Source of the DNA: Paenibacillus piscarius
GTDB lineage: Bacteria > Bacillota > Bacilli > Paenibacillales > Paenibacillaceae
NCBI RefSeq assembly: GCF_022234545.1
Contig: NZ_JAIEUI010000026.1
Coordinates: forward strand, 1-64,000
Length of the DNA stretch: 64,000 nt
Reading direction: 5' to 3'
Position numbers and translations under genes: made by a program. A model generated the notes under the pieces. It saw only the letters and a list, made by a program, of their open reading frames with translations, was not told the DNA's origin and searched no databases. Positions 26,909-34,800 of the stretch are shown here, one piece after another; position 1 is the stretch's first letter, and the number at the start of each line of letters is the position of its first letter.

Positions 26909-27178
26909 ATGGAAAAGGTAATGGATGTAGAAGATGTGTTTGAATCCAAAGAATATGGAACTATTATAGTTGGACTTAGTCCTGTTTTGTCTTCAGTAAA
27001 TAAGATTGGAGACACTATTGTTGTTCGGACACCTGAACATAAGGAGTTAGGATTAAAAGTTGTTTCAGTTCAAGTATCTAATTCACCCACTGATAAAAAA
27101 ATGGTAGGTATATGTCTTGGAAACTCAATAAAACCCATAGATATACCATTAGGGTCAGTTGTATATACTATTTCCTAG
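26909..27178 (+). CDS. Candidate immunity protein to toxin 1, EF-Tu domain 2-like
   Basis: The 89-residue acidic cytosolic protein starts 16 bases after the toxin stop with a GGGAGG site. Its layout follows domain 2 of elongation factor Tu: 'MDVEDVFES.EYGTIIVG' against 'PVEDVFSI.GRGTVATG', then 'IGDTIVV' against 'VGDEVEV', and 'VGICLG...DIPLGSVVY' against 'VGVLLRG...DIERGQVL'. It is AT-rich like the toxin tip. Position and size fit an immunity gene. The fold match is by eye and needs a profile search. Confidence 0.7.
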   Translation: MEKVMDVEDVFESKEYGTIIVGLSPVLSSVNKIGDTIVVRTPEHKELGLKVVSVQVSNSPTDKKMVGICLGNSIKPIDIPLGSVVYTIS

Positions 27179-27236
27179 TCTTCAATAAATTTTTTTGTGA
27201 GTTGGAACTTGATTTTAAGGTCAGTGGTGTTAGGTT

Positions 27237-27252
27237 TAAGGTTTAAACCTTA
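27237..27252. repeat. Perfect 16-base palindrome at the duplication junction
   Basis: TAAGGTTTAAACCTTA is an exact inverted repeat ending one base before the first base of duplication copy 2 (27254). It lies in the AT-rich spacer after the first immunity gene. It may mark a recombination or insertion site, or be a weak terminator without a T-run. Confidence 0.75.
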
Positions 27253-27253
27253 T

Positions 27254-28961
27254 AGGCTCCATGTTCGACGACTTGAATAACTAGGGCGGCGGATTTGTAC
27301 TCTGGAGGTGAAGCATGCAGCAGCAGGTGGAGATCAAGCGGATGCTGGAGCTGGAGCAGGGATTGAAGCGCTTGAACCGCATACTGGAGGAGCAGGTTAC
27401 CGGTATGGACAGAAGCGCCAGTGGTTTGGTCCGTTCGGTGCAGGCTGCTTATCCGGAAAGTTATGTACAGTCTCCCTCCCGCGAGGCAGTCCGGTTGCTG
27501 CAGGAACTGGGACGGGAGGCGCAGTCGCTTAGTGACCGGATAGAGCGCAAGCAATCGGCCTTGCGCTGGGCGGCCGGGCAGTATCAATCGGCGGAGACGA
27601 AGGCGCAGAGTTTGCTAAAGACTACACCGGCCTTCACTTGGAAGCAGGCAGGCAGCATGTTCAGCCGGTGGCTGCAAGGTATACGGGATCAGGCAGCACG
27701 CGGCGTTCAGGATCTCCTTCGCCATCCGCCGACACTTAGCGGCATGATTCAGGAGCTTCTGCGGAACGTTAGGGACGCTTCGGTGGACAGACAATTGCAG
27801 TCTTTTGCCGCAGATGCAGTCATCGCTGAGTTGTTCCGGCAGAGAGATTCCGGCAGTCCCACCGAACAGCAGCAGGCGCGGGAACAGTTGTCTAAGGTTG
27901 CGGAGGCGTTGCGGGAAATCGGACGGAGCCAAGCAGCCTACTCTGTATATGAGAAGTATGGGAACAAGGCCTATATGAAGTCCGCAAACGAACATGCAGA
28001 GCGCCAACGGGAGCTGCTGCAGAAGCTGGGGGTGGACCCGGGATTTTATGTGAAGACCGATCTGCGGACGCAATACAAGGGTTCTCCCTTATCAGCCTGC
28101 ACCTATAATCCGTTGCGGACGGACGGGTCGGCGGTACCCGCCAGTGATGAACTTCGGTTCGCCATCACCCTGGGACTGGTGAATGAGAAATACCGCGAAT
28201 GGGCGAAGAGTAATTATAGAGACATTGAAGCAGCGGTGGTAAGAGCGGAACAGATTCGTGAGCTGGAGCGTCAGGTGGCAGAGTATAAGCGGCTCCATGG
28301 ACCACCGATGACTCTGCCGGACGGTACGCCGATCACAGCGGAGAACAAAGAGAATGAGACGACCTTTGCCTATTTCAAGGACAAGGTCTATGATCCCAGT
28401 AAACATACCGGAGCCGTATACACCGCTTATTATGGCTGGGCCGAAGAGACCTATGGTATGACCAAATGGCGCAAAATAGTGGTGCAGGCCGATGAAGTCA
28501 CCCGGGCTTTCGTAGGCGGTCTGATTGAATCTACAGTAATGGGCGTGGCGGATACCGCCAAGTTCGCTTTTGACTTCGTCATCGACCCGGAGAAGACGAC
28601 CCAGGAAACGATGGACAAGGTGAATTATCTCGTCAATCACCCTGAAGTTCTGGTGGATGCAGCCAAAGCCATGTATCATAACTTCAATGAAGGCACCCCG
28701 GAGCAAAAAGCCGAAATGCTCGGCAACGCCGCTTCGATCCTCGTCCCGGGCGTATCTATCACCAAGAGCGGCGTAGTCGGCAAGATGGCCGACGCGGTAA
28801 TGGACCCCCTGACCGATGCGGTGAAGAAAGTACCAGATGTTTTGAAAAATTGGGATTTTCCAGGGATGAACCCTTACCCGAACCGGTTAATCCCGGCAAC
28901 GCCGGGTGGTCCGGGCCCGGTTGAAGTGCCGGGGCAGGTGTGGCGGAGTGAGGGGCGGGGG
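27254..28961 (+). repeat. Toxin duplication, copy 2, with scar of the upstream gene
   Basis: This is the counterpart of 24685-26392. Its first 31 bases (27254-27284) are the 3' end of the 905-residue gene, including its stop codon, and are out of place here, showing that copy 2 derives from copy 1 or from a locus with the same upstream gene. Confidence 0.95.
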
Positions 28962-29384
28962 AATGTACTTGATTCTGTTCCATCTGTTAAAAATGGTGAG
29001 TTCAATGATTGGTTTAATTCTCTGACCCCTGATGAATTTAATAAAGTGTGGGCAGAGCCTAAACTAAGAGATACCATAAAAGATCGACTCAGACATCCAG
29101 GAGGATTACATGAGTGGCATTTGGTATCAAGAGCAGACGTATTCAAAAGATGGGGAGTAACAAGCGAACAAATTGCAGAAATGAGGACGCTCATAAGCGA
29201 GACCAAATTTGTGAATCCCACTGGTAAGCATGGTGGGAAAGGCTCAACAAAAGCACATAATGAATTGCTGGAAATTATTGATTCGTCTATTGATTATGAT
29301 ATGTTTAGAAGAAGGCTGCAAAACTGGGCTAATTATAGATTTGAGGGTGGGGTAGATGCTCTACCTGATGGATTAAAACCTTAG
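27315..29384 (+). CDS. Polymorphic type VII toxin 2
   Basis: In this 689-residue protein, residues 1-549 match toxin 1 almost throughout, including the export domain with YxxxE at 90-94, the helical stalk, the pre-toxin-like hydrophobic part and the Pro/Gly hinge. The 140-residue tip is unrelated to that of toxin 1. It has 'RHPGGLHEWHLVSR', 'VNPTGKHGGKGSTKAHNEL' and 'LQNWANYRFEGG', with several His and an Asn that could form an HNH-like or other nuclease site. I have seen similar tips in Rhs/CdiA-type toxins but cannot name the family. The ribosome site and start context are identical to copy 1. An Imm22-like gene follows after 11 bases. Confidence 0.85.
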   Translation: MQQQVEIKRMLELEQGLKRLNRILEEQVTGMDRSASGLVRSVQAAYPESYVQSPSREAVRLLQELGREAQSLSDRIERKQSALRWAAGQYQSAETKAQSLLKTTPAFTWKQAGSMFSRWLQGIRDQAARGVQDLLRHPPTLSGMIQELLRNVRDASVDRQLQSFAADAVIAELFRQRDSGSPTEQQQAREQLSKVAEALREIGRSQAAYSVYEKYGNKAYMKSANEHAERQRELLQKLGVDPGFYVKTDLRTQYKGSPLSACTYNPLRTDGSAVPASDELRFAITLGLVNEKYREWAKSNYRDIEAAVVRAEQIRELERQVAEYKRLHGPPMTLPDGTPITAENKENETTFAYFKDKVYDPSKHTGAVYTAYYGWAEETYGMTKWRKIVVQADEVTRAFVGGLIESTVMGVADTAKFAFDFVIDPEKTTQETMDKVNYLVNHPEVLVDAAKAMYHNFNEGTPEQKAEMLGNAASILVPGVSITKSGVVGKMADAVMDPLTDAVKKVPDVLKNWDFPGMNPYPNRLIPATPGGPGPVEVPGQVWRSEGRGNVLDSVPSVKNGEFNDWFNSLTPDEFNKVWAEPKLRDTIKDRLRHPGGLHEWHLVSRADVFKRWGVTSEQIAEMRTLISETKFVNPTGKHGGKGSTKAHNELLEIIDSSIDYDMFRRRLQNWANYRFEGGVDALPDGLKP

Positions 29385-29395
29385 GGAGGCTTAAC

Positions 29396-29782
29396 ATGGA
29401 ACAGGAAGGATTCGTGTCTTTATGGGTTGGCAATGTTCAATCTTTAGAGGAATTGGACAGATTACTTACAGTCTCGTATTCCGATGAAGGAGATTTTATT
29501 CCATCCATATTTGCTAATTACTTTGAGATTCGCAGATATGATGATGCTGTAAGAGAAGCAGAATATTATGAAGAGGCAAGTAATAACCTGAATCTATTAC
29601 TTGAAGGATTCTCGTATGATGATGAAATTGCTCCGAAATTCATTACACTAGTGCAGGAAGAATTACCAGAAGAAATTAATGCAGTTATTTTACTTTATAA
29701 CTTTAAGTATACTGGGGAGATAGCTGATGCTACAATTTCATCCAATTACCTCAGGTACTTAGGTTCGGTGGAATACCAATAA
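29396..29782 (+). CDS. Imm22-like immunity protein to toxin 2
   Basis: The 128-residue acidic cytosolic protein opens 'FVSLWVGNVQSLEELDRLL' and continues 'YFEIRRYDDAVREAEYYE', the pattern of Immunity protein 22 (DUF4284), in which 'WxGN' and an acidic first helix are conserved. The start follows AGGGAGG and lies 11 bases after the toxin stop. The composition is AT-rich, like the toxin tip. It is expected to bind and block the tip of toxin 2 in the cytoplasm. Confidence 0.75.
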   Translation: MEQEGFVSLWVGNVQSLEELDRLLTVSYSDEGDFIPSIFANYFEIRRYDDAVREAEYYEEASNNLNLLLEGFSYDDEIAPKFITLVQEELPEEINAVILLYNFKYTGEIADATISSNYLRYLGSVEYQ

Positions 29783-29857
29783 ATGGGCTATCCAGTGTCG
29801 ATAGTTTTAAGTGTAACAACCATAGTTATGCCATTGATAGGTTTTTATGTGTCTTGA
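29783..29857 (+). CDS. Possible 24-residue hydrophobic peptide
   Basis: The ATG follows the Imm22 stop directly (TAA-ATG). The peptide is one hydrophobic helix ('SIVLSVTTIVMPLIGFYV') bounded by Gly-Tyr-Pro and Ser. There is no strong ribosome site, so translation would rely on reinitiation. It could instead be the relic of a lost gene's start. It overlaps the next frame. Confidence 0.3.
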   Translation: MGYPVSIVLSVTTIVMPLIGFYVS

Positions 29858-30131
29858 AGGTAACCGGGTGGATGATGAATTCTACGATATAGGAGTAGTT
29901 AGAACTCAGTTAGATGAGAGAATTGTTGCAGACGAAAATTTATTAGGTACTGAGTTATTACCAATAGCTGCTCTATTTGCTGGTGATTTTGTGTGTTTAG
30001 ACTATAGAAATACTGATAAAACAGAGCCATCTGTTTGCGTTTGGAATCATGAAGAATCTTCAGATTTAGACCCTGTAACTTATTTTACAAGTAACAGCTT
30101 TGATGAGGTTCTAAATATGTTAACCGAATAA
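29847..30131 (+). pseudogene. Truncated SMI1/KNR4 (SUKH) immunity gene
   Basis: The frame encodes only the C-terminal half of a SUKH-type protein: 'RIVADENLLGTELLPIAALF' then 'GDFVCLDYRNTD', 'PSVCVWNHEESSDLDPVTY' and 'SFDEVLNML'. A complete member has another 50-60 residues before this. In this frame a stop lies just upstream (29838-29840) and no ribosome site precedes the ATG. It was probably an orphan immunity gene left behind when an earlier toxin cassette was replaced. Confidence 0.65.
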
Positions 30132-30514
30132 TTAACCTAATATTTAACAAATTACAAAATGAATTATGTAATCCATTCCACTGAACAGGTTGATTATGGT
30201 AAGATACCACCGTAATTAACCTGTTCTTTGTTAATTAGTGTAGCTAATCTGCAAATCGGAGTTACCGATGCTAAGGATTTATGTTTTCGTATCGATTCAC
30301 TTAAAACAAAGATGCAAAGTGTCAACATTCGAAAAAGCTTAATTTTTTACCCCAACGTGCAATGAAGTGTGATTGTGTATTGGAATCTAACAGGATACAC
30401 CTATAATGATACGTAGAGATAAGATGATTACGGTTAATGGCAAAAAAATTAATGGGGACGCAGCGGTCTTCTGTTCAGCGATGAAGTTGAGTATTCAGGA
30501 GGGGATACAGGTTT
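30132..30514. other. AT-rich spacer with a terminator and a gene relic
   Basis: The spacer holds the terminator at 30183-30226 and a 56-codon frame at 30406-30576 ('MITVNGKKINGDAAVF...') that lacks a ribosome site and overlaps the better-supported gene at 30515. The latter frame may be a relic of a lost gene. Nothing else is visible. Confidence 0.4.
30183..30226 (+). terminator. Terminator at the end of the toxin-immunity block
   Basis: GAACAGGTT (30183-30191) pairs with AACCTGTTC (30218-30226), and the stem extends by five more pairs including one G-U. TTTG and an AT-rich tail follow. It is the first terminator-like structure on the plus strand after the Tad operon start, about 26 kb upstream. 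Confidence 0.6.
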
Positions 30515-30787
30515 ATGATGGTTCAAAATCAATTAAAGTTTCCAACGTGCATCACAACGGAGATCTACTGTCTTGATATTGTGTTAACCATGATGAATAT
30601 TGCAAATATAACTGAAGAAGAAGCTTTTCAAAGAGTTAACTTCCACTGGGAAGGAATGGATTTGAATTCTGAAGATCACATTTTATTTCATGAAGGTCTA
30701 GAGTTTTGGGCCAAAACAATTTATTATGAACAAAGTAATTGGTGGAACTATAAACCAGAAGAGCTTACTCCTAAGGAAATAAAATAG
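30515..30787 (+). CDS. Small cytosolic protein, possible orphan immunity protein
   Basis: The 90-residue acidic protein is rich in Trp and aromatic residues ('HWEGMDLNSEDHILFHEGLEFW', split helices). It has no signal or membrane segment and no recognised family. The ATG follows AGGAGGGG by ten bases, which supports real translation. It lies among immunity genes and relics and has their AT-rich composition. Confidence 0.45.
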   Translation: MMVQNQLKFPTCITTEIYCLDIVLTMMNIANITEEEAFQRVNFHWEGMDLNSEDHILFHEGLEFWAKTIYYEQSNWWNYKPEELTPKEIK

Positions 30788-30881
30788 TTGGTGTAAAGAA
30801 GCAGCACAGAATGGATGATCTGGGAGCTGTTTTTTAATTTAATGAGGGAAACAATAAATTTATAAATAGGGGGAGAACCAT

Positions 30882-31331
30882 ATTTCGATATCAGCTTCAA
30901 TAAGCATACATTTGAGTGAACGTTCTTGTACCACCCTGTCTCTTGACGATCTGTTTCAGAAATTCGCAGACGAGGATTGGAATTACATAAACAACAAAGG
31001 TGAGGTTACGGTATTGCCATTGGGAGATGGTGGTGAATACAATTGGACTTCCTTTACGCTGAATAGAAGCAGCCTTTTTGAGCTGTTCAAGGAAAAGCAA
31101 AAAAGTAATGAGGTTATCGGCATTGAGTTAATGCGGGCAGATTCTGAAATTGGCTGTGAGCTGCTTATCTTTAACACGAAGCAATTCATGTTTAGTCTAT
31201 CGATAGCAAGAAAGAAAATGATAATGCAAGATGATACCGACATCACTGATTTTAGCTGGTATCTGGACAGGATATTACCTGTCTTCAGAGGGTTGCAGGT
31301 AGAACAGATAAGCTGTGAGCAATTGCTTTAA
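30882..31331 (+). CDS. Small protein, possible orphan immunity protein with non-standard start
   Basis: The frame reads at least from TTG 30912 (139 residues), but that codon has no ribosome site. AGGGGGAG at 30868-30875 instead points to ATT at 30882, in the same frame, giving a sensible first beta-strand ('SISASISIHLSE'). Translation could use ATT, or the original ATG may be mutated. The protein has mixed alpha/beta text with a long acidic helix, no membrane segment and no known family. Its position and composition match the neighbouring orphan immunity-type genes. Confidence 0.42.
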   Translation: MSISASISIHLSERSCTTLSLDDLFQKFADEDWNYINNKGEVTVLPLGDGGEYNWTSFTLNRSSLFELFKEKQKSNEVIGIELMRADSEIGCELLIFNTKQFMFSLSIARKKMIMQDDTDITDFSWYLDRILPVFRGLQVEQISCEQLL

Positions 31332-31365
31332 GATTTTTTGAAAGAAATATAGAGAGGACAGAGTA

Positions 31366-31580
31366 ATGAACAGTTTAACGCATATAACCTAGGTGAAGAG
31401 GAATATGCTAAGGGGAATTACAAAACGGCTCTATCCTACCTCTATCCTACTTTGAAGAAATGTGCTCGAACGCAGGCGCATGGCCAAATGTATACGGAAA
31501 ACAATACAATGTGCTGGTGTGAAGGTAATCCTATTCAACCGCAACTGAGTCAATCTCAGTGCGGTTTATTTTATTTTTAG
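31366..31580 (+). pseudogene. Frameshifted relic of a small helical-repeat protein
   Basis: After AGAGAGGA an ATG at 31366 gives only seven more codons. One frame away the text becomes sensible: 'AYNLGEEEYAKGNYKTALSY', a TPR-like helix pair, then decays before the terminator. One frameshift near 31368-31372 would join start and body. It is a broken gene in the same AT-rich block. Confidence 0.45.
31539..31580 (+). terminator. Strong terminator before the giant surface-protein operon
   Basis: CCGC-A-ACTGAG pairs with CTCAGT-GCGG around a TCAAT loop (one bulged A), followed by TTTATTTTATTTTT. It separates the toxin block from the next operon. Confidence 0.88.
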
Positions 31581-31859
31581 ATATTTTTTTCGAGAATCCA
31601 GGACTTTTTTCGTTTTTCGAGTGTATTAACCCAATTTCGGGGCGTTTGACGCAGCTTTTGTCGAGATTTGTTAAGAGTTTGTTTAGAGCCGCCTGATAGA
31701 ATGAACGCAGATATGAAAAAATAGGTAGTTTTTGAGCAGTATTTTTTGTCCACGGGAGGGCAGGGCGAAAGGAGAATGCGGAAGCCTAGGGAGTGAATCC
31801 AGACTACAACGAAGCTTGCTGCACGCCGGACATGATGAACGAATAAGGGGGAGCATCAA
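31581..31859 (+). promoter_or_regulatory. Leader and promoter region of the surface-protein operon
   Basis: The 279-base gap has T-rich repeats of TTTTTTCGAG type at 31586-31623 and a possible -10 box TAGAAT near 31700. No -35 box is convincingly spaced, so an alternative sigma factor or activator is possible. An untranslated leader of more than 100 bases with a strong AAGGGGGAG site precedes the TTG start at 31860. Confidence 0.35.
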
Positions 31860-34800
31860 TTGTTAATGAGCAGGAGATTGAAGAGATATACCTCGCTAAG
31901 CTTGATTCTTAGCATGTTGTTATCGTTAATACCCAGTTCCTTTAGCGGACTGGCAGAGGCTGCGGGTGATGATTATGAGGTCACATTCAAAAGTGGAGCC
32001 CATGTAGGGAATCTGTCCTACCCCGCAGATAATACATTTATTAACTTTTACAATGATATGGTGGAAGGCTTCAAGCAAACAGAGAAAGACAAAGATGCCA
32101 AATACGACTGGGCCAAGGGCGATATCTTTGCCGGTGTCGATGATAATGAAGCAACGGTTCAATTCGAGGTGAAGGTAGCCGACAACCCGATTCTAAAGAA
32201 TATGGCGGAGAGCGGACATGCCGAGATGCTTACAGGGTTCTCAGTATTGCGCCGTCACTCCGGATTCTTATGGACCCGTCATTCATCCATTACAGTAAAC
32301 ATTGACGGAAAAAATATTATTAATGAACGAACCGGCAGCAGCCAGCGGTATAACAAGTCGGCCAAGGCCATCATCAAACCGAATTCGGTGATTACCGTTA
32401 GGGTCTGGGGCGAAGGTGATGACGACGGTGAAGCAGCCGGTGTACGCGGATTCTACCTCAAGTTCCAGGATCTCAAGCGTCCGGTCATCGATAACTATAC
32501 CTTCACCGGCAATGGTGCAGAACGTCTGAACGAGAACATTAATCAGAAAGAGCTGTATGTCAAAAGAGACGAGAACATCACGCTCAGCTATAACTTCAGC
32601 GAGCCGGTCAGACCGAGCACGGTGGTGGAGGCAAATTCTGATTATTTCCTGCGGCACAAGCTGTTCATTAATGATCCGGACACCGGACTCCCGGCGGCCG
32701 GACAGCAGCAGTATCTGCAGAATATAAGCTTTACCAATACCAAGGTGAGTTTAGATTCCTACCAGAAAAAAATTGCTTATAGATACACGGGAGTTCCTTT
32801 CCATAACAGCAGCAACCTTCCGCTGAGACCGTTAATCACCGGAGGAACCACCGGCGGTGCGCAGATGGATCTGTCGCTGGAGAATAAATTGAAAGAAGCC
32901 GTGCTTAGTGATGCGGCAGGGAATAAAGCAGTTTTCAATCTAAACACCGTGCCGAGCAGCGGCAGCAATTCCTGGGTGGAGCGCAAGGCCGGGAACCCGT
33001 TTGACTTCGACCGCGGCGGATACCGCGTCATCGTCGATGCCGTACGTCCGAAGTATTCTAAGACCAAGAACGGCATTCAGCCGGAGATTCTGACCGGGGT
33101 TACGCTCAATAAGGGAGATGTCATTGACTTTACCCTGCAGATGACGGAAGAGGCGATTGCCAAAACCGGCTGGGATGAGAAGAAAACCTTCATCCTCTTC
33201 AATAACGGAATGAAAGCCTATTATGTTGCAGGCCGGAATACACCGAATTGGAGCTTCCGCATGACCGTTCCTGACGGCAAAACGGTGGAAACCCCGCTCC
33301 TCAAGGCTGTAGCTATATCTAATGATGCTAAGGGCGGCAGCGAGCCGATTCAGATGGATACCGATGTCATTCAGGATTACGCAGGCAATCTGATGATTCA
33401 GCCCGCGAATTTCGATGGAATCCATGAAGAGAAAATTAATCCTTACGGTAGTGACTTCTCACTCGCCAATTCCAAAATTGACTGGGCCAACCTGTTCATT
33501 GACAACACAGAGCCGGTGATCGGTTACCGGTTCGAGACAGGCGGCGCAACGGATACAACCTATGCTAAAAAAGGCAAGGTTACGATTGACGCCAACGATC
33601 CTTCTATTAAAGTGCCGCATCTTGATCCTACCGTTCCTGACCGTGGTACGGAGCGGCCGAGCCGCGGAATCTACCGTCCTTCCAATATGAGTGCGGAAGC
33701 CTCTCCTTCGGTAGGGCTGGTGTACTACTGGTGGAGCCAGGACAAGGCTGATCCGTTCGCAGGTGTAGCCGGGGATCATTATGCAGCGCTCAAGCGTTAT
33801 GCACTCTCGGCCAAGCAGCCGTCGGATGAGCTGTATCCGGGAGAATTTGAGAATATTGAGCTGTCAGTAGTGAACAACAAAACGAACCTGCTCGCACCTC
33901 CGGCGGAAGCCTTCGAGGAAGGGAACAGCGGGGAGTGGTACCTGCATACCTGGACTGCCGATATGTCCTGGGATTCTGCCAGAGAGCTGATGCAGTATGA
34001 GAAGAAAAAAGCTTACGTGGCAACCCATCAGGCACAGTATGATGCTTGGTACGCTGAGGCACCAGGCGAAAAGGCGGATAAGACCTTCTATGCCGACAAT
34101 CAGGCAATGGCCGCAGTAGGACAATACGGTGATCTGAGTGTCTGGCCGCTTAAAGATTTCAAGAATGACGACTCCAACTGGACGCATGAAGTAGGCGTGC
34201 TGAAGCTGGATAACAAGGGACCTGCCATTACATTGGCCGGCGAGGATACCGCTACGGTACAGGCTCTGGTGAATGACCCGCATAGCGGAGTCAGCAGTGT
34301 ACAGTACCAATGGGTAAAAGACGGGGATTCTCCGGCATCCGGCAAGTGGGCAGATACGCCATACACTGGTTCGACTGTTACCCGGTCTACCTATGAGGAT
34401 ATTGATGAGGACGGCTCATACTGGCTCTATCTGAAGGCGCTGGATCATGCGGGCAATGAGACGATCAAGACACCGCAGGAAAGAGCGGTGGTTGTGAGTT
34501 CTGAGGCGGCGATTCCGACACAGTTCATACCGGAAGCCAATCCTAACTATGTGAAGAGTCATGAGGTTACATTCCAGATCAGCGGTGTGCATCCGGATTA
34601 TGTGGGCTATGCCATCAGCGACAGCTCGCTTCGTCCAGGGGATAGTGATTTCACCGGGCTGGAGGTTTCTGAGTCATCCGGGCTATCTCCACTGTCTGAT
34701 AAGAGCCTGATTGAAGACGGAGCGGAACCGGAAGCTTCTAGCGCTCCTACGGAACCGGCTCCTCCGGCTGAGCCGGAAGTTACAGCAAGCATCGGGCCGG

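Noticed and set aside
24746-29384. Assembly artefact as cause of the toxin duplication
   Set aside because: The copies differ by many scattered substitutions and have different tips and partners, so they are real separate genes.
30406-30576. 56-codon frame beginning MIRRDKMITVNGKK
   Set aside because: Lacks a ribosome site and overlaps the better-supported gene at 30515. It is perhaps a relic, so I did not list it as a gene.
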